Both the position numbers and the translations under genes were made by a program. Below, piece after piece: positions 10,282 to 19,003 of a stretch of DNA of 64,000 nt (its first letter is position 1; every line of letters begins with the position of its first letter). Source of the DNA: Deinococcus frigens DSM 12807 (GTDB lineage: Bacteria; Deinococcota; Deinococci; Deinococcales; Deinococcaceae); NCBI RefSeq assembly GCF_000701425.1, contig NZ_JNIW01000012.1, forward strand, positions 25,897 to 89,896. Reading direction: 5' to 3'. Below the pieces are notes generated by a model. The model did no database searches. It had not been told where the DNA came from and saw only the letters and a list, made by a program, of their open reading frames with translations.

Positions 10282-10356
10282 TGGCCCCAGGGTACGCCTC
10301 ACCGCGCGCGCGGGTCAGCGTTTGATCACACGGCGTCCTATCACGCGGCCCACGCC

Positions 10357-11256
10357 TCAGCGCACGTCCCTGAGCGCCTCGCGCGCCCCCTGCGCGTCGC
10401 GCCCGAGTTGCGCTTTCAGCTCGTCCAGGCCGCCGAATTTCTGTTCGCCGCGCAGGTGCGAGAAGAACTTGACCTGCAACTCCTTGCCGTAGAGGTTGCC
10501 CTCAAAGTCGAACAGGTGGACCTCGAAGCGGCGGGTCTTGCCGTTCACGGTGGGCCGGAACCCCACATTCGCCATGCCGTGCCAGCGTTCGCCCCTGTCG
10601 CCCAGCGCCACCACCGCGAACACGCCCAGCGGCAGCGCCTTGCCGTCCGGCACGCCGATATTGGCGGTGGGCCAGCCAATCGTGCGCCCCAACTGATCGC
10701 CGTGAATGACCACGCCCTGCGCGTCGTAGTGGCGGCCCAGCAGCCTTCCCGCGCCGTCCACGTCGCCCGCCGCCAGCAACTCGCGGATGCGAGTGCTCTT
10801 GATGTCCTCGCCGCCCAGTTGGTGCATCGGCAGGGCCACCACCTCGCCCGCCACGCCCCGCAGGTCCTCGACGCCCCCGGCCCGTCCGCGCCCGAAATGA
10901 AAGTCCTCGCCCACCACCAGCGTGCGGGGGCGCAGGGTCCGCAGATCGTCCAGGAACGCCTCCTTGGGCCGGGCCGCAAATTCGGGGGTAAAGGACATGG
11001 CAATCGTCTCGTCCACGCCGTAGCGGGCCAGCAGGTCCAGCTTTTCCGGCAGGGTGGACAGGAATTCCACGCCCTGGGTCAGCACCCGCGTGGGCGGATC
11101 GAAGGTATAGACCACGCTGGGCACGCGGTGTTCGCGCGCCTTGGCCTTTAACTGGGCGATCAGCGCCTGATGTCCCAGATGCACGCCGTCAAACGATCCC
11201 ACCGCCACCACCGTTTCGGTATCGGGGCGCTGGGCGGGTGACACGTAGGTTTTCAC
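10357..11256 (-). CDS. ribF: Bifunctional riboflavin kinase/FAD synthetase
   Basis: Phosphorylates riboflavin to FMN and adenylates FMN to FAD. 299 residues. The N-terminal FMN adenylyltransferase domain shows GSFDGVHLGHQAL (about 21-33); the C-terminal riboflavin kinase domain shows GRTIGWPTANI, NVGFRPTV and the FDFEGNLYG strand. The GTG start overlaps the TGA of the upstream Nudix gene (GTGA), so the two are translationally coupled. Supplies cofactors for the many flavoenzymes here (NDH-2, nitroreductase, hydroxylase FAD subunit). Confidence 0.96.
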   Translation of the reverse strand: MKTYVSPAQRPDTETVVAVGSFDGVHLGHQALIAQLKAKAREHRVPSVVYTFDPPTRVLTQGVEFLSTLPEKLDLLARYGVDETIAMSFTPEFAARPKEAFLDDLRTLRPRTLVVGEDFHFGRGRAGGVEDLRGVAGEVVALPMHQLGGEDIKSTRIRELLAAGDVDGAGRLLGRHYDAQGVVIHGDQLGRTIGWPTANIGVPDGKALPLGVFAVVALGDRGERWHGMANVGFRPTVNGKTRRFEVHLFDFEGNLYGKELQVKFFSHLRGEQKFGGLDELKAQLGRDAQGAREALRDVR

Positions 11257-11768
11257 CCGTCTGCCGGGTTGTGGGTGTCCAGGCTCTGAAGGCCGTACAG
11301 CGCCGCAGCCAGCGTCGTCGCGCTGCCCACGATGCGGCCCTCGCGCATGCCGTCCAGCACCCGCTGGGGCGGCATCCAGACCACCTCGATGTCCTCGTCC
11401 TCGTCGTGGGGCAGCTTGCTTTCACGCAGGTTGGTCGCCTGGAACACGTACAGGTGCTCGTCGCAGAAGCCGGGGCTGGAGTAAAAGCGGGTCAACAGGC
11501 GCATCTCGCCGTCCAGTCCAGCCTCTTCCTGCAACTCGCGGCGGGCCGCCGCCTCCGGGGATTCCTCGCCGTCGATCAGGCCCGCCGGAGCTTCCAGGGT
11601 GTGGGCGTCCACGGCGCGGCGGAACTGGCGCACCAGCAGCATCTCGCCCGCGTCGTTCAGGGCCAGCACGGCCACGGCGTCGGCGTGGCGGATCACCTCC
11701 CACTTGTTCTCCAGCAGTTCCAGTTTCAGGATGTGGCCGTCATAGATGGTCCGGGCTTCGCCAGTCAT
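11253..11768 (-). CDS. Nudix hydrolase, ADP-ribose pyrophosphatase type
   Basis: 171 residues. The Nudix box runs from Gly63 to Leu85 with all key residues (Gly63, Glu69, Arg77, Glu78, Glu81, Glu82, Gly84). The N-terminal half (KWEVIRHADAVAVLAL, then LLVRQFRRAV) and the E-APAG lead-in resemble ADP-ribose pyrophosphatases, but the substrate is not proven. The ATG at 11766-11768 follows TACAAT by 7 nt; a second ATG three codons upstream overlaps that box and is less likely. First gene of a coupled pair with ribF. Confidence 0.88.
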   Translation of the reverse strand: MTGEARTIYDGHILKLELLENKWEVIRHADAVAVLALNDAGEMLLVRQFRRAVDAHTLEAPAGLIDGEESPEAAARRELQEEAGLDGEMRLLTRFYSSPGFCDEHLYVFQATNLRESKLPHDEDEDIEVVWMPPQRVLDGMREGRIVGSATTLAAALYGLQSLDTHNPADG

Positions 11769-12209
11769 GCGGGCCATTGTAGGGATGTGCGGCGGGGGTT
11801 TGGCTGCTTGCAGGTGGGAAGGCTTGAGCTTTAGCTGGTTGCTCCACCCCCCAGCCCCCAGCCCCAGAGGGGACGGGGGAGCTTACGTTGCACTGGGCAG
11901 GGGTTCGTTGGGATTGATCGGCGGGAATTTGAGGTAGAGGTTCCTGCTCACACGCCCCGCTCCGCCCAGCGTCGTAAGGCCCGTCCGCTGCGCGTCCGAC
12001 GGCCTTCGGTGGCTGTGTGCGGTGGGGTTGATGTGGAGTTCTGAAGGCTGGATCTGTCCCCTCTCCCCTTGTGGGTGACTGGTACAGCCGCGTAGCGGAG
12101 GGAGGGAGAAGCGAAGCGTCGGAAGGGTGAGGGGGCCACCGTGCAGGCCGCAAATGCAAACTGGATGGATACGGTTTCATCTCTCTTTCCGCCCAATACA
12201 ATGCCCCCT
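11769..12209. promoter_or_regulatory. Divergent intergenic region with a dispersed repeat and the tilS promoter
   Basis: Holds the Nudix -10 box (TACAAT, reverse) at one end and the tilS-tadA -10 box TACAAT (12197-12202) at the other. Between lie a C-rich/G-rich imperfect hairpin (11844-11882) and a ~90-bp dispersed repeat (12058-12149) ending in GGGGGCCACCGTGCAGGCC; a related copy in opposite orientation is at 28859-28931. No gene seen. Confidence 0.55.
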
Positions 12210-13820
12210 ATGTCCGCCCTGCCCCCCCATCTGGCCCAACCCCTGACCCCCTACACCGGGCAGACGGTGGCGGTAGGCGTGTCAGGTGGGGCCGATTCGG
12301 TGGCACTCTTGCGGGCGCTCCTTCTGGCCGGGGCGCGGCCTGTCGCCGTCCACTTGGACCACGCCCTGCGCCCCGAATCGGCTGAGGACGCCCGCTGGGT
12401 GGCGCAACTGGCCGAATCGCTGAACGCCCCCCACGAGTCGGCGCGGGTGGACGTGGCGGCGGTGGCGGCGGCGCGCGGCTGGAATCTGGAGGACGCCGCC
12501 CGCCGCGTGCGCTACGACTTGCTGGGACGCGTGGCCAAGCAGCACCGCGCCGCCGCCATCCTGACCGCCCACACCCGCCGCGACCTGGCCGAGACGGTGC
12601 TGATGGGGGTGCTGCGGGGCGAGGCGGTCCTCAGCGGTATTCCCGCCGAACGGGGCCGGGTGCGCCGTCCCTGGCTGGATGTGCCGCGCGAAGACCTCGA
12701 AGCGTTCCTGACTGTACTGGGTCAGCCCTGGCGTGAGGACGCCTCCAACGCCGATCCCGCGTTTACCCGCGCGTGGATTCGCCGCGAGGTGATGCCCGTG
12801 CTGAGCGCCCGCTTTCCGGGGGCCGAGGCGGGACTGGCGCGGGTGGCACGGTACGCCGCACAGGACGACGCCGCGCTGAATGAACTGGCCGCCCGCCTGA
12901 CGTCGCATGTTCCTCTGCAAAAGCAACCCGCCGCCGTGCTGCGCCGCTATGTGCGCCGGGGGCTGGTGGGTGCGGGGCTGTCCTTCCACGCCGGTCACCT
13001 GGAACTTCTGGCGGGCGCATTAAAAACCGGCGAAACGGCCCACGTCACGTTGCCGGACGCGCGGGAGGTCACGGCTACGGGCGGGCGCTTGTATCTGGCG
13101 GCGCAGCGTTGGCCCGAACCGGATTTCTCCCTGCCGCCTGGCTGGCAGCGCCGCACCCGGCAGGACGGGGACCGGGTTCGCCTGCCCAGCGGCACCCGCA
13201 AGCTCAGCGACGTGCTGACCGATCTCAAGATTCCGCGCCGGGACCGCTCCGCCGCGCCGCTCGTGGTGTCCGGGGGCGGCGTGCAGTGGGTGGGCGTCTC
13301 GCCTCCGGTGTGGGCCGTGGGCGCGCGGGAGGCGGTGGGCGCGGCCCCGGACCCCATGCACTCCGCGATGGGCGAGGCGCTGGATTTGGCCCGGCAGGCG
13401 GCAGCCGAACAGGAGGTCCCGGTGGGCGCGGTGGTTCTCGGCCCGGATGGCGCGGTGGTGGGCCGGGGCCGCAACACCTCGCGGGCAGACGGTGACATGA
13501 CCCGCCACGCCGAACTGGCCGCTTTGCGAGATGCTTGCTCTCACCTGGGAACACCGTATCTGACGGCCTGTACCCTTGTTGTCACGCTGGAACCCTGCCC
13601 GATGTGCCTGGGAGCGGCGCTGGAAGCGCGGGTGGGCCACATCGTTTACGGCGCGGCCAACCCCAGGGCCGGTGCGCTGGGCGGCGTGACCGACGTGCTG
13701 GCCAGCCACTGGGGCCACGCACCCACGGTGACGGGCGGCGTGCGGGCGGGAGAGGCGGCGCGGCTGCTGCGGGCCACCTTCCAGGGCATCCGGGAGGGTC
13801 GGCAGGTGGACGGCTCCTGA
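12210..13820 (+). CDS. tilS: Fused tRNA(Ile) lysidine synthetase and tRNA adenosine deaminase
   Basis: One 536-residue polypeptide joining two wobble-base enzymes. Residues 1 to ~375 are TilS, which puts lysine on C34 of the CAU-anticodon tRNA-Ile; the PP-loop SGGADS is at 25-30, with TAHTRRDLAETVLM further on. Residues ~383-536 are TadA, which makes inosine-34 in tRNA-Arg(ACG): HAE at 433-435 and PCPMC at 462-466 supply the zinc ligands and catalytic Glu. The ATG at 12210 lies 7 nt after TACAAT, so a leaderless start; ATGs upstream are ignored. I recall similar fusions in other Deinococcus genomes. Confidence 0.93.
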   Translation: MSALPPHLAQPLTPYTGQTVAVGVSGGADSVALLRALLLAGARPVAVHLDHALRPESAEDARWVAQLAESLNAPHESARVDVAAVAAARGWNLEDAARRVRYDLLGRVAKQHRAAAILTAHTRRDLAETVLMGVLRGEAVLSGIPAERGRVRRPWLDVPREDLEAFLTVLGQPWREDASNADPAFTRAWIRREVMPVLSARFPGAEAGLARVARYAAQDDAALNELAARLTSHVPLQKQPAAVLRRYVRRGLVGAGLSFHAGHLELLAGALKTGETAHVTLPDAREVTATGGRLYLAAQRWPEPDFSLPPGWQRRTRQDGDRVRLPSGTRKLSDVLTDLKIPRRDRSAAPLVVSGGGVQWVGVSPPVWAVGAREAVGAAPDPMHSAMGEALDLARQAAAEQEVPVGAVVLGPDGAVVGRGRNTSRADGDMTRHAELAALRDACSHLGTPYLTACTLVVTLEPCPMCLGAALEARVGHIVYGAANPRAGALGGVTDVLASHWGHAPTVTGGVRAGEAARLLRATFQGIREGRQVDGS

Positions 13821-13860
13821 TTTCGTCCCGCGCATCTTCCCGACTTGCTACCCTCCTCGC

Positions 13861-15015
13861 GTGACCATTCCCGCCTCTGCACTCCATGACGCTGCCGAAC
13901 GCTTCGGCACGCCGCTCTACGTCTACGACGCCGCCGAGCTGGACGCCGCCCTGGCGCGGGTGCGGGCTGCCTTCGGCACGGCGCGGGTGTATTATGCCAT
14001 GAAGGCCAATCCCAACCTCACGTTGCTGCGCCGCCTGCACGGGGCCGGGGTGGGCTTTGAATGCGTCAGCCCCGGTGAACTGGCCCGCGCAGAGGCGGTG
14101 GGGGCATCTGGCGAGCGGATTCTGGTCAACGGCCCCGCCAAGTCCGAGACCGAGTATTCGGCTGGCGGGCGGCTGGGCGCAACATTCATCGTGGACCGCG
14201 CGGAAGAGGTGGCCCTGTTGCCGCCTCACTCCCGTGCGCTGGTGCGCGTCAATCCGGCCCTGGCGGTCAGCACGCACGATCACCTGGCAACGGGGGCGGT
14301 AGGCAGCAAATTCGGCGTGACGCTTGCCCAGGCCCCGCGCGTGCTGGCCGCGTTGCGCGACGCCGGGCACACCGCGCTGGGCCTGCACGTCCACATTGGC
14401 AGCGCGATCCGCGACGCCCACGATTTCACGGCGGCCTTCGGGCGGCTGACCGAACTGCGGGCGCAGACCGGGCCGCTGGCCGTGCTGGATGCGGGCGGAG
14501 GCTGGGGCCTGGACGCCGATCTGGGCGGGATCGCGCGTGAAGCGCGGGCCGCCGCCTCGGCCTTTGGCGCAGCGCTGTGGGTGGAGCCGGGGCGCTATCT
14601 GGTGGCCCGCGCCGGAACGCTGCTCACGCGCGTGGTGGGTACCAAACGCACCGGCGGCACCTTCTGTCTGGTGGACGCGGGCATGACCGAACTGCTGCGC
14701 CCCATGCTGTACGGCGCGCTTCACCCGGTCACGCCGCTGTGGGACGGCGGCGAAACTGGGGTGTGGGACATTGCCGGACCCGCCTGCGAGAGCGGCGATC
14801 TGCTGGCCCGGGGCGTGTCGCTGCCGCAGCCCCGGCGCGGCGAACTCCTGGCCATCGGGGAGGCCGGGGCCTACGGCGCGGCCATGAGCAGCACCTACCT
14901 GACCCGCTCCCGCCCCGCCGAGGCGCTGTATCAGGCCGGAGGAGAAAACGGCGCGGACTGGACCCTGATTCGCCGCCGCGAAACCCCGCAGGACGTGTGG
15001 GCAGCGGAAACCTGA
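13861..15015 (+). CDS. lysA: Diaminopimelate decarboxylase-like PLP enzyme
   Basis: Fold-III alanine-racemase-type decarboxylase, 384 residues. The PLP lysine is Lys48 in YYAMKANPN; HVHIGSAI and VEPGRYLVA mark the barrel, and GPACESGD and GEAGAYG the C-terminal active-site parts. By family it decarboxylates meso-diaminopimelate to lysine. Deinococcus is known to make lysine by the aminoadipate route and to carry ornithine in its cell wall, so the substrate may differ. The GTG start lies 6 nt after TACCCT (13849-13854). It follows tilS-tadA by 40 bp on the same strand. Confidence 0.85.
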   Translation: MTIPASALHDAAERFGTPLYVYDAAELDAALARVRAAFGTARVYYAMKANPNLTLLRRLHGAGVGFECVSPGELARAEAVGASGERILVNGPAKSETEYSAGGRLGATFIVDRAEEVALLPPHSRALVRVNPALAVSTHDHLATGAVGSKFGVTLAQAPRVLAALRDAGHTALGLHVHIGSAIRDAHDFTAAFGRLTELRAQTGPLAVLDAGGGWGLDADLGGIAREARAAASAFGAALWVEPGRYLVARAGTLLTRVVGTKRTGGTFCLVDAGMTELLRPMLYGALHPVTPLWDGGETGVWDIAGPACESGDLLARGVSLPQPRRGELLAIGEAGAYGAAMSSTYLTRSRPAEALYQAGGENGADWTLIRRRETPQDVWAAET

Positions 15016-15048
15016 GCGATCTGCACCAGCGCCTTCACGTCCTGTCCT

Positions 15049-15789
15049 CTACGGCAGCAGGTCGGCCTCGTCGATCAAAAAGTCCACCGCGCCGCTGCCG
15101 ATCTCGTAATAGCCGCCGATCACCTGGATCTGGCCCCGCGCCTCGGCGGCCTGGATCACGGTCTGCTCGCGCAGGGTCTGGACCTGGTGGCGCACGTTGT
15201 TCAGCACCGCCTCGCGCATGCGGGCCTTTTTGTCGCGGATGCGCGGCATGCCCACCAGGCTGGGCGTGATGCGGTGGATGAGGCCCTGAAGGTTCTGCGG
15301 CTCCTGCGCGATCTTCTCGGGCGGCAGCATGGCGGCGGCCACCGCGCCGCAAGCCTCGTGGCCCATCACCATCACCAGATGCACGTCCAGGTGTTCGATG
15401 GCGTATTCCAGCGTCCCCAGCCCCGCCTCGCCCACCACGTTGCCCGCCACCCGCACCACGAACAGGTCCCCCAGCCCCACGTCGAAGACCAGTTCCACCG
15501 GGACGCGGCTGTCGCTACACGCCAGCACGGCGGCGTAGGGCGTTTGCCCCATGATCTGTGCGCGGCGCTCATTGACGCCCAGCTCGGGCCGTCCGCTCTT
15601 GCCGCTGAAGAAGCGGGCGTTGCCGTCCTTGAGCGCCTCGATGGCCCCGGCAGGCGTCTGGATGTCGGTGTGGTGGCGCAGCGCCGCGATGTCCTCCATG
15701 CTGGCCCCGCGCCGGATGGCGTCCAGGATGCGGCGTTCCAGTTGGGCGGTCGTCTGCGCGGGGGCCGTGACGGGCGGTGAGTCGGTCAT
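15049..15789 (-). CDS. Beta-class carbonic anhydrase
   Basis: Zinc enzyme interconverting CO2 and bicarbonate. 246 residues. Zinc ligands are Cys91 (in LACSDSRVP, with the Asp93/Arg95 dyad), His144 and Cys147 (in MGHEACGAV). An N-terminal extension of ~40 residues precedes the conserved ALKDGNARF segment. The ATG is 8 nt after TAAAGT, a leaderless layout. Converges with lysA and diverges from the small gene at 15870. Confidence 0.94.
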   Translation of the reverse strand: MTDSPPVTAPAQTTAQLERRILDAIRRGASMEDIAALRHHTDIQTPAGAIEALKDGNARFFSGKSGRPELGVNERRAQIMGQTPYAAVLACSDSRVPVELVFDVGLGDLFVVRVAGNVVGEAGLGTLEYAIEHLDVHLVMVMGHEACGAVAAAMLPPEKIAQEPQNLQGLIHRITPSLVGMPRIRDKKARMREAVLNNVRHQVQTLREQTVIQAAEARGQIQVIGGYYEIGSGAVDFLIDEADLLP

Positions 15790-15869
15790 GTGTGCCGACT
15801 TTATCCGCTCGGCGGCGCGGTGCCCCTTCGCTGTCCATCGCGCCGCGCCGCTTGACCTATCCTCGGTGC

Positions 15870-16256
15870 ATGACCGACACCCAGGGCGACTTTCAGGCCG
15901 AGACGCTGACGACGCAGGAACTGCTCGAACGCTACGCCATGCTGCGCGACACCATCCAGGGTTTGGAGGCCGAGCGCGAGGTGCTGGGCGCCCAGCTCAA
16001 GGCCGCTCTGGCAGGCGGCGAGCGGGCCGAGACGGACCTGTACCGCGCCGTCCTCAGGGTCTCGCGCCGCATCGAGTACCCGCTGGACCGCTTCCGCGAA
16101 GTGTTTGGCGACGCCGCCGCCCTGGAAGTCGCCACGGTAGACCGCAAGAAGGCCGACGCCCTGGCCGGAGCGGGCGATCTGGACCCGGACCGCCTGCACG
16201 AACTGGGCGTGGTGCGGGAAATCCAGGTGTTGACGTTGCAGCCGAAGACGCGCTGA
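15870..16256 (+). CDS. Small predicted coiled-coil protein of unknown function
   Basis: 128 residues, unrecognised. Residues ~15-50 form a heptad-like helix ([20 protein letters not shown]), followed by a basic segment ([15 protein letters not shown]) and a C-terminal half with [19 protein letters not shown]. Reminiscent of small nucleic-acid-associated or phage-derived accessory proteins, but I cannot assign it. The ATG follows TATCCT by 6 nt; the longer open frame upstream is not used. Confidence 0.6.
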   Translation: MTDTQGDFQAETLTTQELLERYAMLRDTIQGLEAEREVLGAQLKAALAGGERAETDLYRAVLRVSRRIEYPLDRFREVFGDAAALEVATVDRKKADALAGAGDLDPDRLHELGVVREIQVLTLQPKTR

Positions 16257-16260
16257 GCGC

Positions 16261-16363
16261 GTGGTCTAAAAGTCTGAAGGTCAAACGGTCTAGCCGCTCT
16301 AACAACTGCTTTGCTTTAGCGATTTGACCTTTTGACGGTGGCGCAAGTTGACGGTGGCGCAAG
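16261..16363. repeat. Imperfect palindromic element plus 16-bp tandem duplication
   Basis: GTCAAACGGTCTAGCCGCT (from 16280) is an imperfect inverted match to TTAGCGATTTGACCTTTTGAC, forming a hairpin between two genes; the same sequence family recurs at 7074 and 55669. Directly after it TTGACGGTGGCGCAAG occurs twice in exact tandem (16332-16347 and 16348-16363). Confidence 0.6.
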
Positions 16364-16410
16364 CATGGCTCCCGCGAAGACCAAAAAAAATGCCCACCCC
16401 TCGGCGAGCC

Positions 16411-16417
16411 AAAAAAA
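16411..16417 (-). terminator. T-run ending the SRP RNA
   Basis: Seven T on the reverse strand directly after the closing stem of the SRP RNA, so the RNA's own terminal helix likely serves as terminator hairpin. A second T-run (T8) lies ~20 nt further on. Confidence 0.7.
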
Positions 16418-16519
16418 GCATTGCCGGTGAGCAACGGCACCCACGAATCATCCCTTATGGCTGCTGCCTTCCGGCTCTGACCAGGTTCGAGCGTCCGCGC
16501 TGCGCTGCGCCAGCAATGC
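16418..16519 (-). ncRNA. ffs: Signal recognition particle RNA (4.5S type)
   Basis: Read on the reverse strand, the apical SRP RNA domain is clear: CCTGGTCAGAGCCGGAAGGC followed by AGCAGC, the Ffh M-domain binding loops. The ends pair as GCATTGCTGG with CCGGCAATGC (one G-U), giving ~102 nt, the size of the short bacterial form without an Alu domain. A strong promoter lies just upstream and a run of seven U follows, so both ends are well defined. Binds Ffh for cotranslational targeting. Confidence 0.94.
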
Positions 16520-16526
16520 GCCGTAG

Positions 16527-16554
16527 AAGATAGCACAGCGACCTGGCAGGTCAA
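16527..16554 (-). promoter_or_regulatory. SRP RNA promoter
   Basis: TTGACC (-35, 16549-16554) and TATCTT (-10, 16527-16532) are 16 bp apart on the reverse strand; start of transcription would fall near 16520, next to the first base of the RNA helix. One of the best sigma-70-type promoters in the window. Confidence 0.8.
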
Positions 16555-16675
16555 GGATGGGCGGTGGCTCTGGCTGCGGCGGCAGTGGCGGGGGTTCAGT
16601 ACACGGATGCATAACTTGAAGCCCCTTGCATAGTGCGCTATCTTCTTTATCAACACCGCTCAAGAGGCGGGTTTT

Positions 16676-17269
16676 TTATGGCTTTGTGTCGGGGCTTTCC
16701 GCTGCCAGGGCTGCCAGATCATCCGGCGTATTCACGTTCCGCAGAGCGGGGGAGAGGCCGGATACCAGGATGCTGCTTTCTGGTGGGGCCGCCCGTTTCA
16801 AACGCCGCTCCCCAGCGTCCAACAACTCGGTCACGCGCCCCAGCAATTCGCGGCAGTACAGCCCGGCCAGCGGCTGAGGGCGTCCCTCTTTGTCTAATGG
16901 CAGGACGGCCAGCGCCTGCGGTGTGCGTTCACGCGCCAGCGCGGCCCAGAACTCAGGCGTCAGGCCGGGCAGATCGACGCCCGTGAAGGCCAGCCAGTCG
17001 CTGGTCGTGTGACTTAGCGCCGCCTCCAATCCGGCCAGCGGTCCCTCGCCGGGGCGGGTGTCCGAGATGGTCTCCCAGCCGTCCAGCACATACTTTCCAG
17101 CAGGAGCGATCAGAATACGGATGGGGCAGTCCTGCAAACTGTCGGCGACGTGGCGCAGCAGCGGTTGCCCGCGCAGCAGTGCCAGCGCCTTGTCCGAGCC
17201 GAAGCGGCTGGAGCGGCCCCCGGCGGTGATGGCCGCCGTGATGTGCCCATCACTGGAGGCCCGGCTCAC
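16676..17269 (-). CDS. mobA: Molybdenum cofactor guanylyltransferase
   Basis: Attaches a nucleotide to molybdopterin, giving the dinucleotide form used by bacterial molybdoenzymes. 197 residues. The nucleotidyltransferase signature AAITAGGRSSRFGSDKAL is at residues ~12-29, with GEGPLAGLEAAL and FTGVDLPGL further on (Asp for metal binding). The GTG start lies 7 nt after the stop of the aldehyde dehydrogenase on the same strand, so the two are probably coupled. MobA and the cytidylyl relative MocA are close; the hydroxylase at 52.7 kb could use either product. Confidence 0.87.
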   Translation of the reverse strand: MSRASSDGHITAAITAGGRSSRFGSDKALALLRGQPLLRHVADSLQDCPIRILIAPAGKYVLDGWETISDTRPGEGPLAGLEAALSHTTSDWLAFTGVDLPGLTPEFWAALARERTPQALAVLPLDKEGRPQPLAGLYCRELLGRVTELLDAGERRLKRAAPPESSILVSGLSPALRNVNTPDDLAALAAESPDTKP

Positions 17270-17276
17270 ACGCTCG

Positions 17277-18743
17277 CTACTCGCGCGGCCCGGCCTGGCG
17301 TTCCAGCAGGCGCAAGGCCCAGGCGGTCAGGCGCGGCAGCGGGCGGCCATACGGCGGGTACATCAGGCGCACCGGGGATGGGCGCGGCTCGCGCAGGATG
17401 GCCCGCTCGTGGCTGAAGGTGCGGAACCCGTGTTCGCCGTGGTAGTTGCCCATGCCGCTACTCCCCACGCCGCCGAAGGGCAGGTGCGGGTTGATCAGGT
17501 GGATCACGGTGCCGCCCACCACCAGGCCGCCGCTGATGGTCTCGCGCTTAACCTGCTCCACGGCGGTCTCGTCCTGTGCGAACAGGTACAGCGCCAGCGG
17601 GGGGTCCAGATGCCGGATCAGCGCCAGCGCCTCTTCAAAATTGTTATAGGTCAGCACCGGCAGCACCGGGCCGAACAGTTCCTCGCCCATCAGCGGCATG
17701 TGCGGCGTCACGTCGGTGACCACGGTGGGCGAGATGAAGCGCGCCTGCGGATCGAATTCGCCGCCCAGCGCCACCCGCGCGCCCTGTTCTACGCTGTGGG
17801 CGGTCAGCCGCTGGAGGCGTTCCACGCTGGCCGCGTCCACCATGCGTCCGTAGTCCGGCCCAGCCCGCTGCCACGCGCGGTCCCCGTAGCGCCGCGCGAT
17901 CACGGCGTCCAGCTCCAGCACAAAGGCGTCGCGCATCCCGGCGGGCAGCAGCACGTAGTCGGGGGCCACGCAGGTCTGCCCGGCGTTCAGCAGTTTGCCC
18001 CAGGCAATGCGCTCGGCAGCCGTCTTCAGGTCCGCGCTGGGGTGCAGCAGGGCCGGGGATTTTCCGCCCAGTTCCAGCGTCACGCTGCTCAGGTTCCGCG
18101 CGGCAGCCGTCATGACCTGGCGGCCCACCGCGCCGCTGCCGGTAAAGAAGATGTGATCAAAGGGCAGCGTGGTCAGGGTGTGGGCCGCCGCGCCGTCCCC
18201 CTCCACCACGGCCACCAGCCTCGGCTCGAAGACGCCTGCCAGCAGCTCCTTTAAAGCGCGCGAGGTGTGCGGGGCCTTTTCGCTGGGTTTGAGGATCACC
18301 GTGTTGCCCGCCGCCAGACTGGCGATCAGCGGCGACAGCGCCAGATTGACCGGGTAATTCCAGGGACTCAGGATCAGCGTGACGCCGCGCGCCTGAAAGC
18401 GCACCTCGCTGTGCGCCCCGGCCAGCATCAGCGGGGTGGCAATTTTGCGGGGAGCCATCCAGCGCGGCAGGCGGCGGACGATGAACTGGAGTTCTTCCAG
18501 AACCGGGTGAATCTCGGTGAGTTCGGCCTCGGCGCGGCTCTTGCCCAGGTCCAGGGCCATCGCGTCGGCCAGCGCCACGCGCCCGGCTTTAATGGCGTCG
18601 TGCAGCCGCCGCAACATCGCCTGCCGCTCGGCCACGTCCGTCTGCGCGGCCCGCCAGCGCCAGTCTTGCTGGGTCTGGAACAGGGTCTTCAGGTCTGCCT
18701 CGGAAGGCTGGATGGCGGTGGGCGGGGGCTGGGGAGCAGTCAT
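17277..18743 (-). CDS. Aldehyde dehydrogenase (ALDH3-like)
   Basis: Oxidises aldehydes to acids with NAD(P)+. 488 residues. Catalytic Cys258 lies in NAGQTCVAP and general-base Glu224 in LELGGKSP; SPWNYPVNLAL and the TGSGAVGR dinucleotide loop are also visible. The relatively short N-terminus and the late HLPFGGVGSSGMGNYHG segment resemble the class-3/fatty-aldehyde group. Substrate cannot be told. Upstream of mobA in the same direction; a 23-bp tandem repeat occupies its promoter region. Confidence 0.92.
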   Translation of the reverse strand: MTAPQPPPTAIQPSEADLKTLFQTQQDWRWRAAQTDVAERQAMLRRLHDAIKAGRVALADAMALDLGKSRAEAELTEIHPVLEELQFIVRRLPRWMAPRKIATPLMLAGAHSEVRFQARGVTLILSPWNYPVNLALSPLIASLAAGNTVILKPSEKAPHTSRALKELLAGVFEPRLVAVVEGDGAAAHTLTTLPFDHIFFTGSGAVGRQVMTAAARNLSSVTLELGGKSPALLHPSADLKTAAERIAWGKLLNAGQTCVAPDYVLLPAGMRDAFVLELDAVIARRYGDRAWQRAGPDYGRMVDAASVERLQRLTAHSVEQGARVALGGEFDPQARFISPTVVTDVTPHMPLMGEELFGPVLPVLTYNNFEEALALIRHLDPPLALYLFAQDETAVEQVKRETISGGLVVGGTVIHLINPHLPFGGVGSSGMGNYHGEHGFRTFSHERAILREPRPSPVRLMYPPYGRPLPRLTAWALRLLERQAGPRE

Positions 18744-18754
18744 GGCGGGACCTC

Positions 18755-18809
18755 GCAGATAGGGCAGGGCAAACAGGGCAGATAGGGCAGGGCAAACAGG
18801 GCAGACAGG
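18755..18809. repeat. 23-bp tandem duplication upstream of the aldehyde dehydrogenase gene
   Basis: A 23-bp unit beginning GCAGATAGGGCAGGG occurs twice exactly (18755-18777, 18778-18800), followed by a partial third (GCAGACAGG). It lies 12 bp upstream of the dehydrogenase start. On the reverse strand each unit carries CCCTATCT, so promoter-like boxes are duplicated. Confidence 0.75.
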
Positions 18810-19003
18810 TGAGAAGGAACGGGAATTGAACCAAGTATAAGACGCTGGGGAGATGCCGCGCGTGTGTGATTCGGGTAGGCATCTTTACCCGCAGGAGCCG
18901 CCTTAAGCTCTCCGTTACAAAGCGGGCGAAACGACACTCAGGGTCAGCACGGGGAAGCACACTGCGAGGCGAAAGACAATTCACTGTTCTCGGAGGTTTC
19001 TAC

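Noticed and set aside
9217..11151. A 644-codon forward frame opposite mqnD and ribF
   Set aside because: Antisense shadow of two recognised genes; it spans both and their intergenic gap without any conserved motif.
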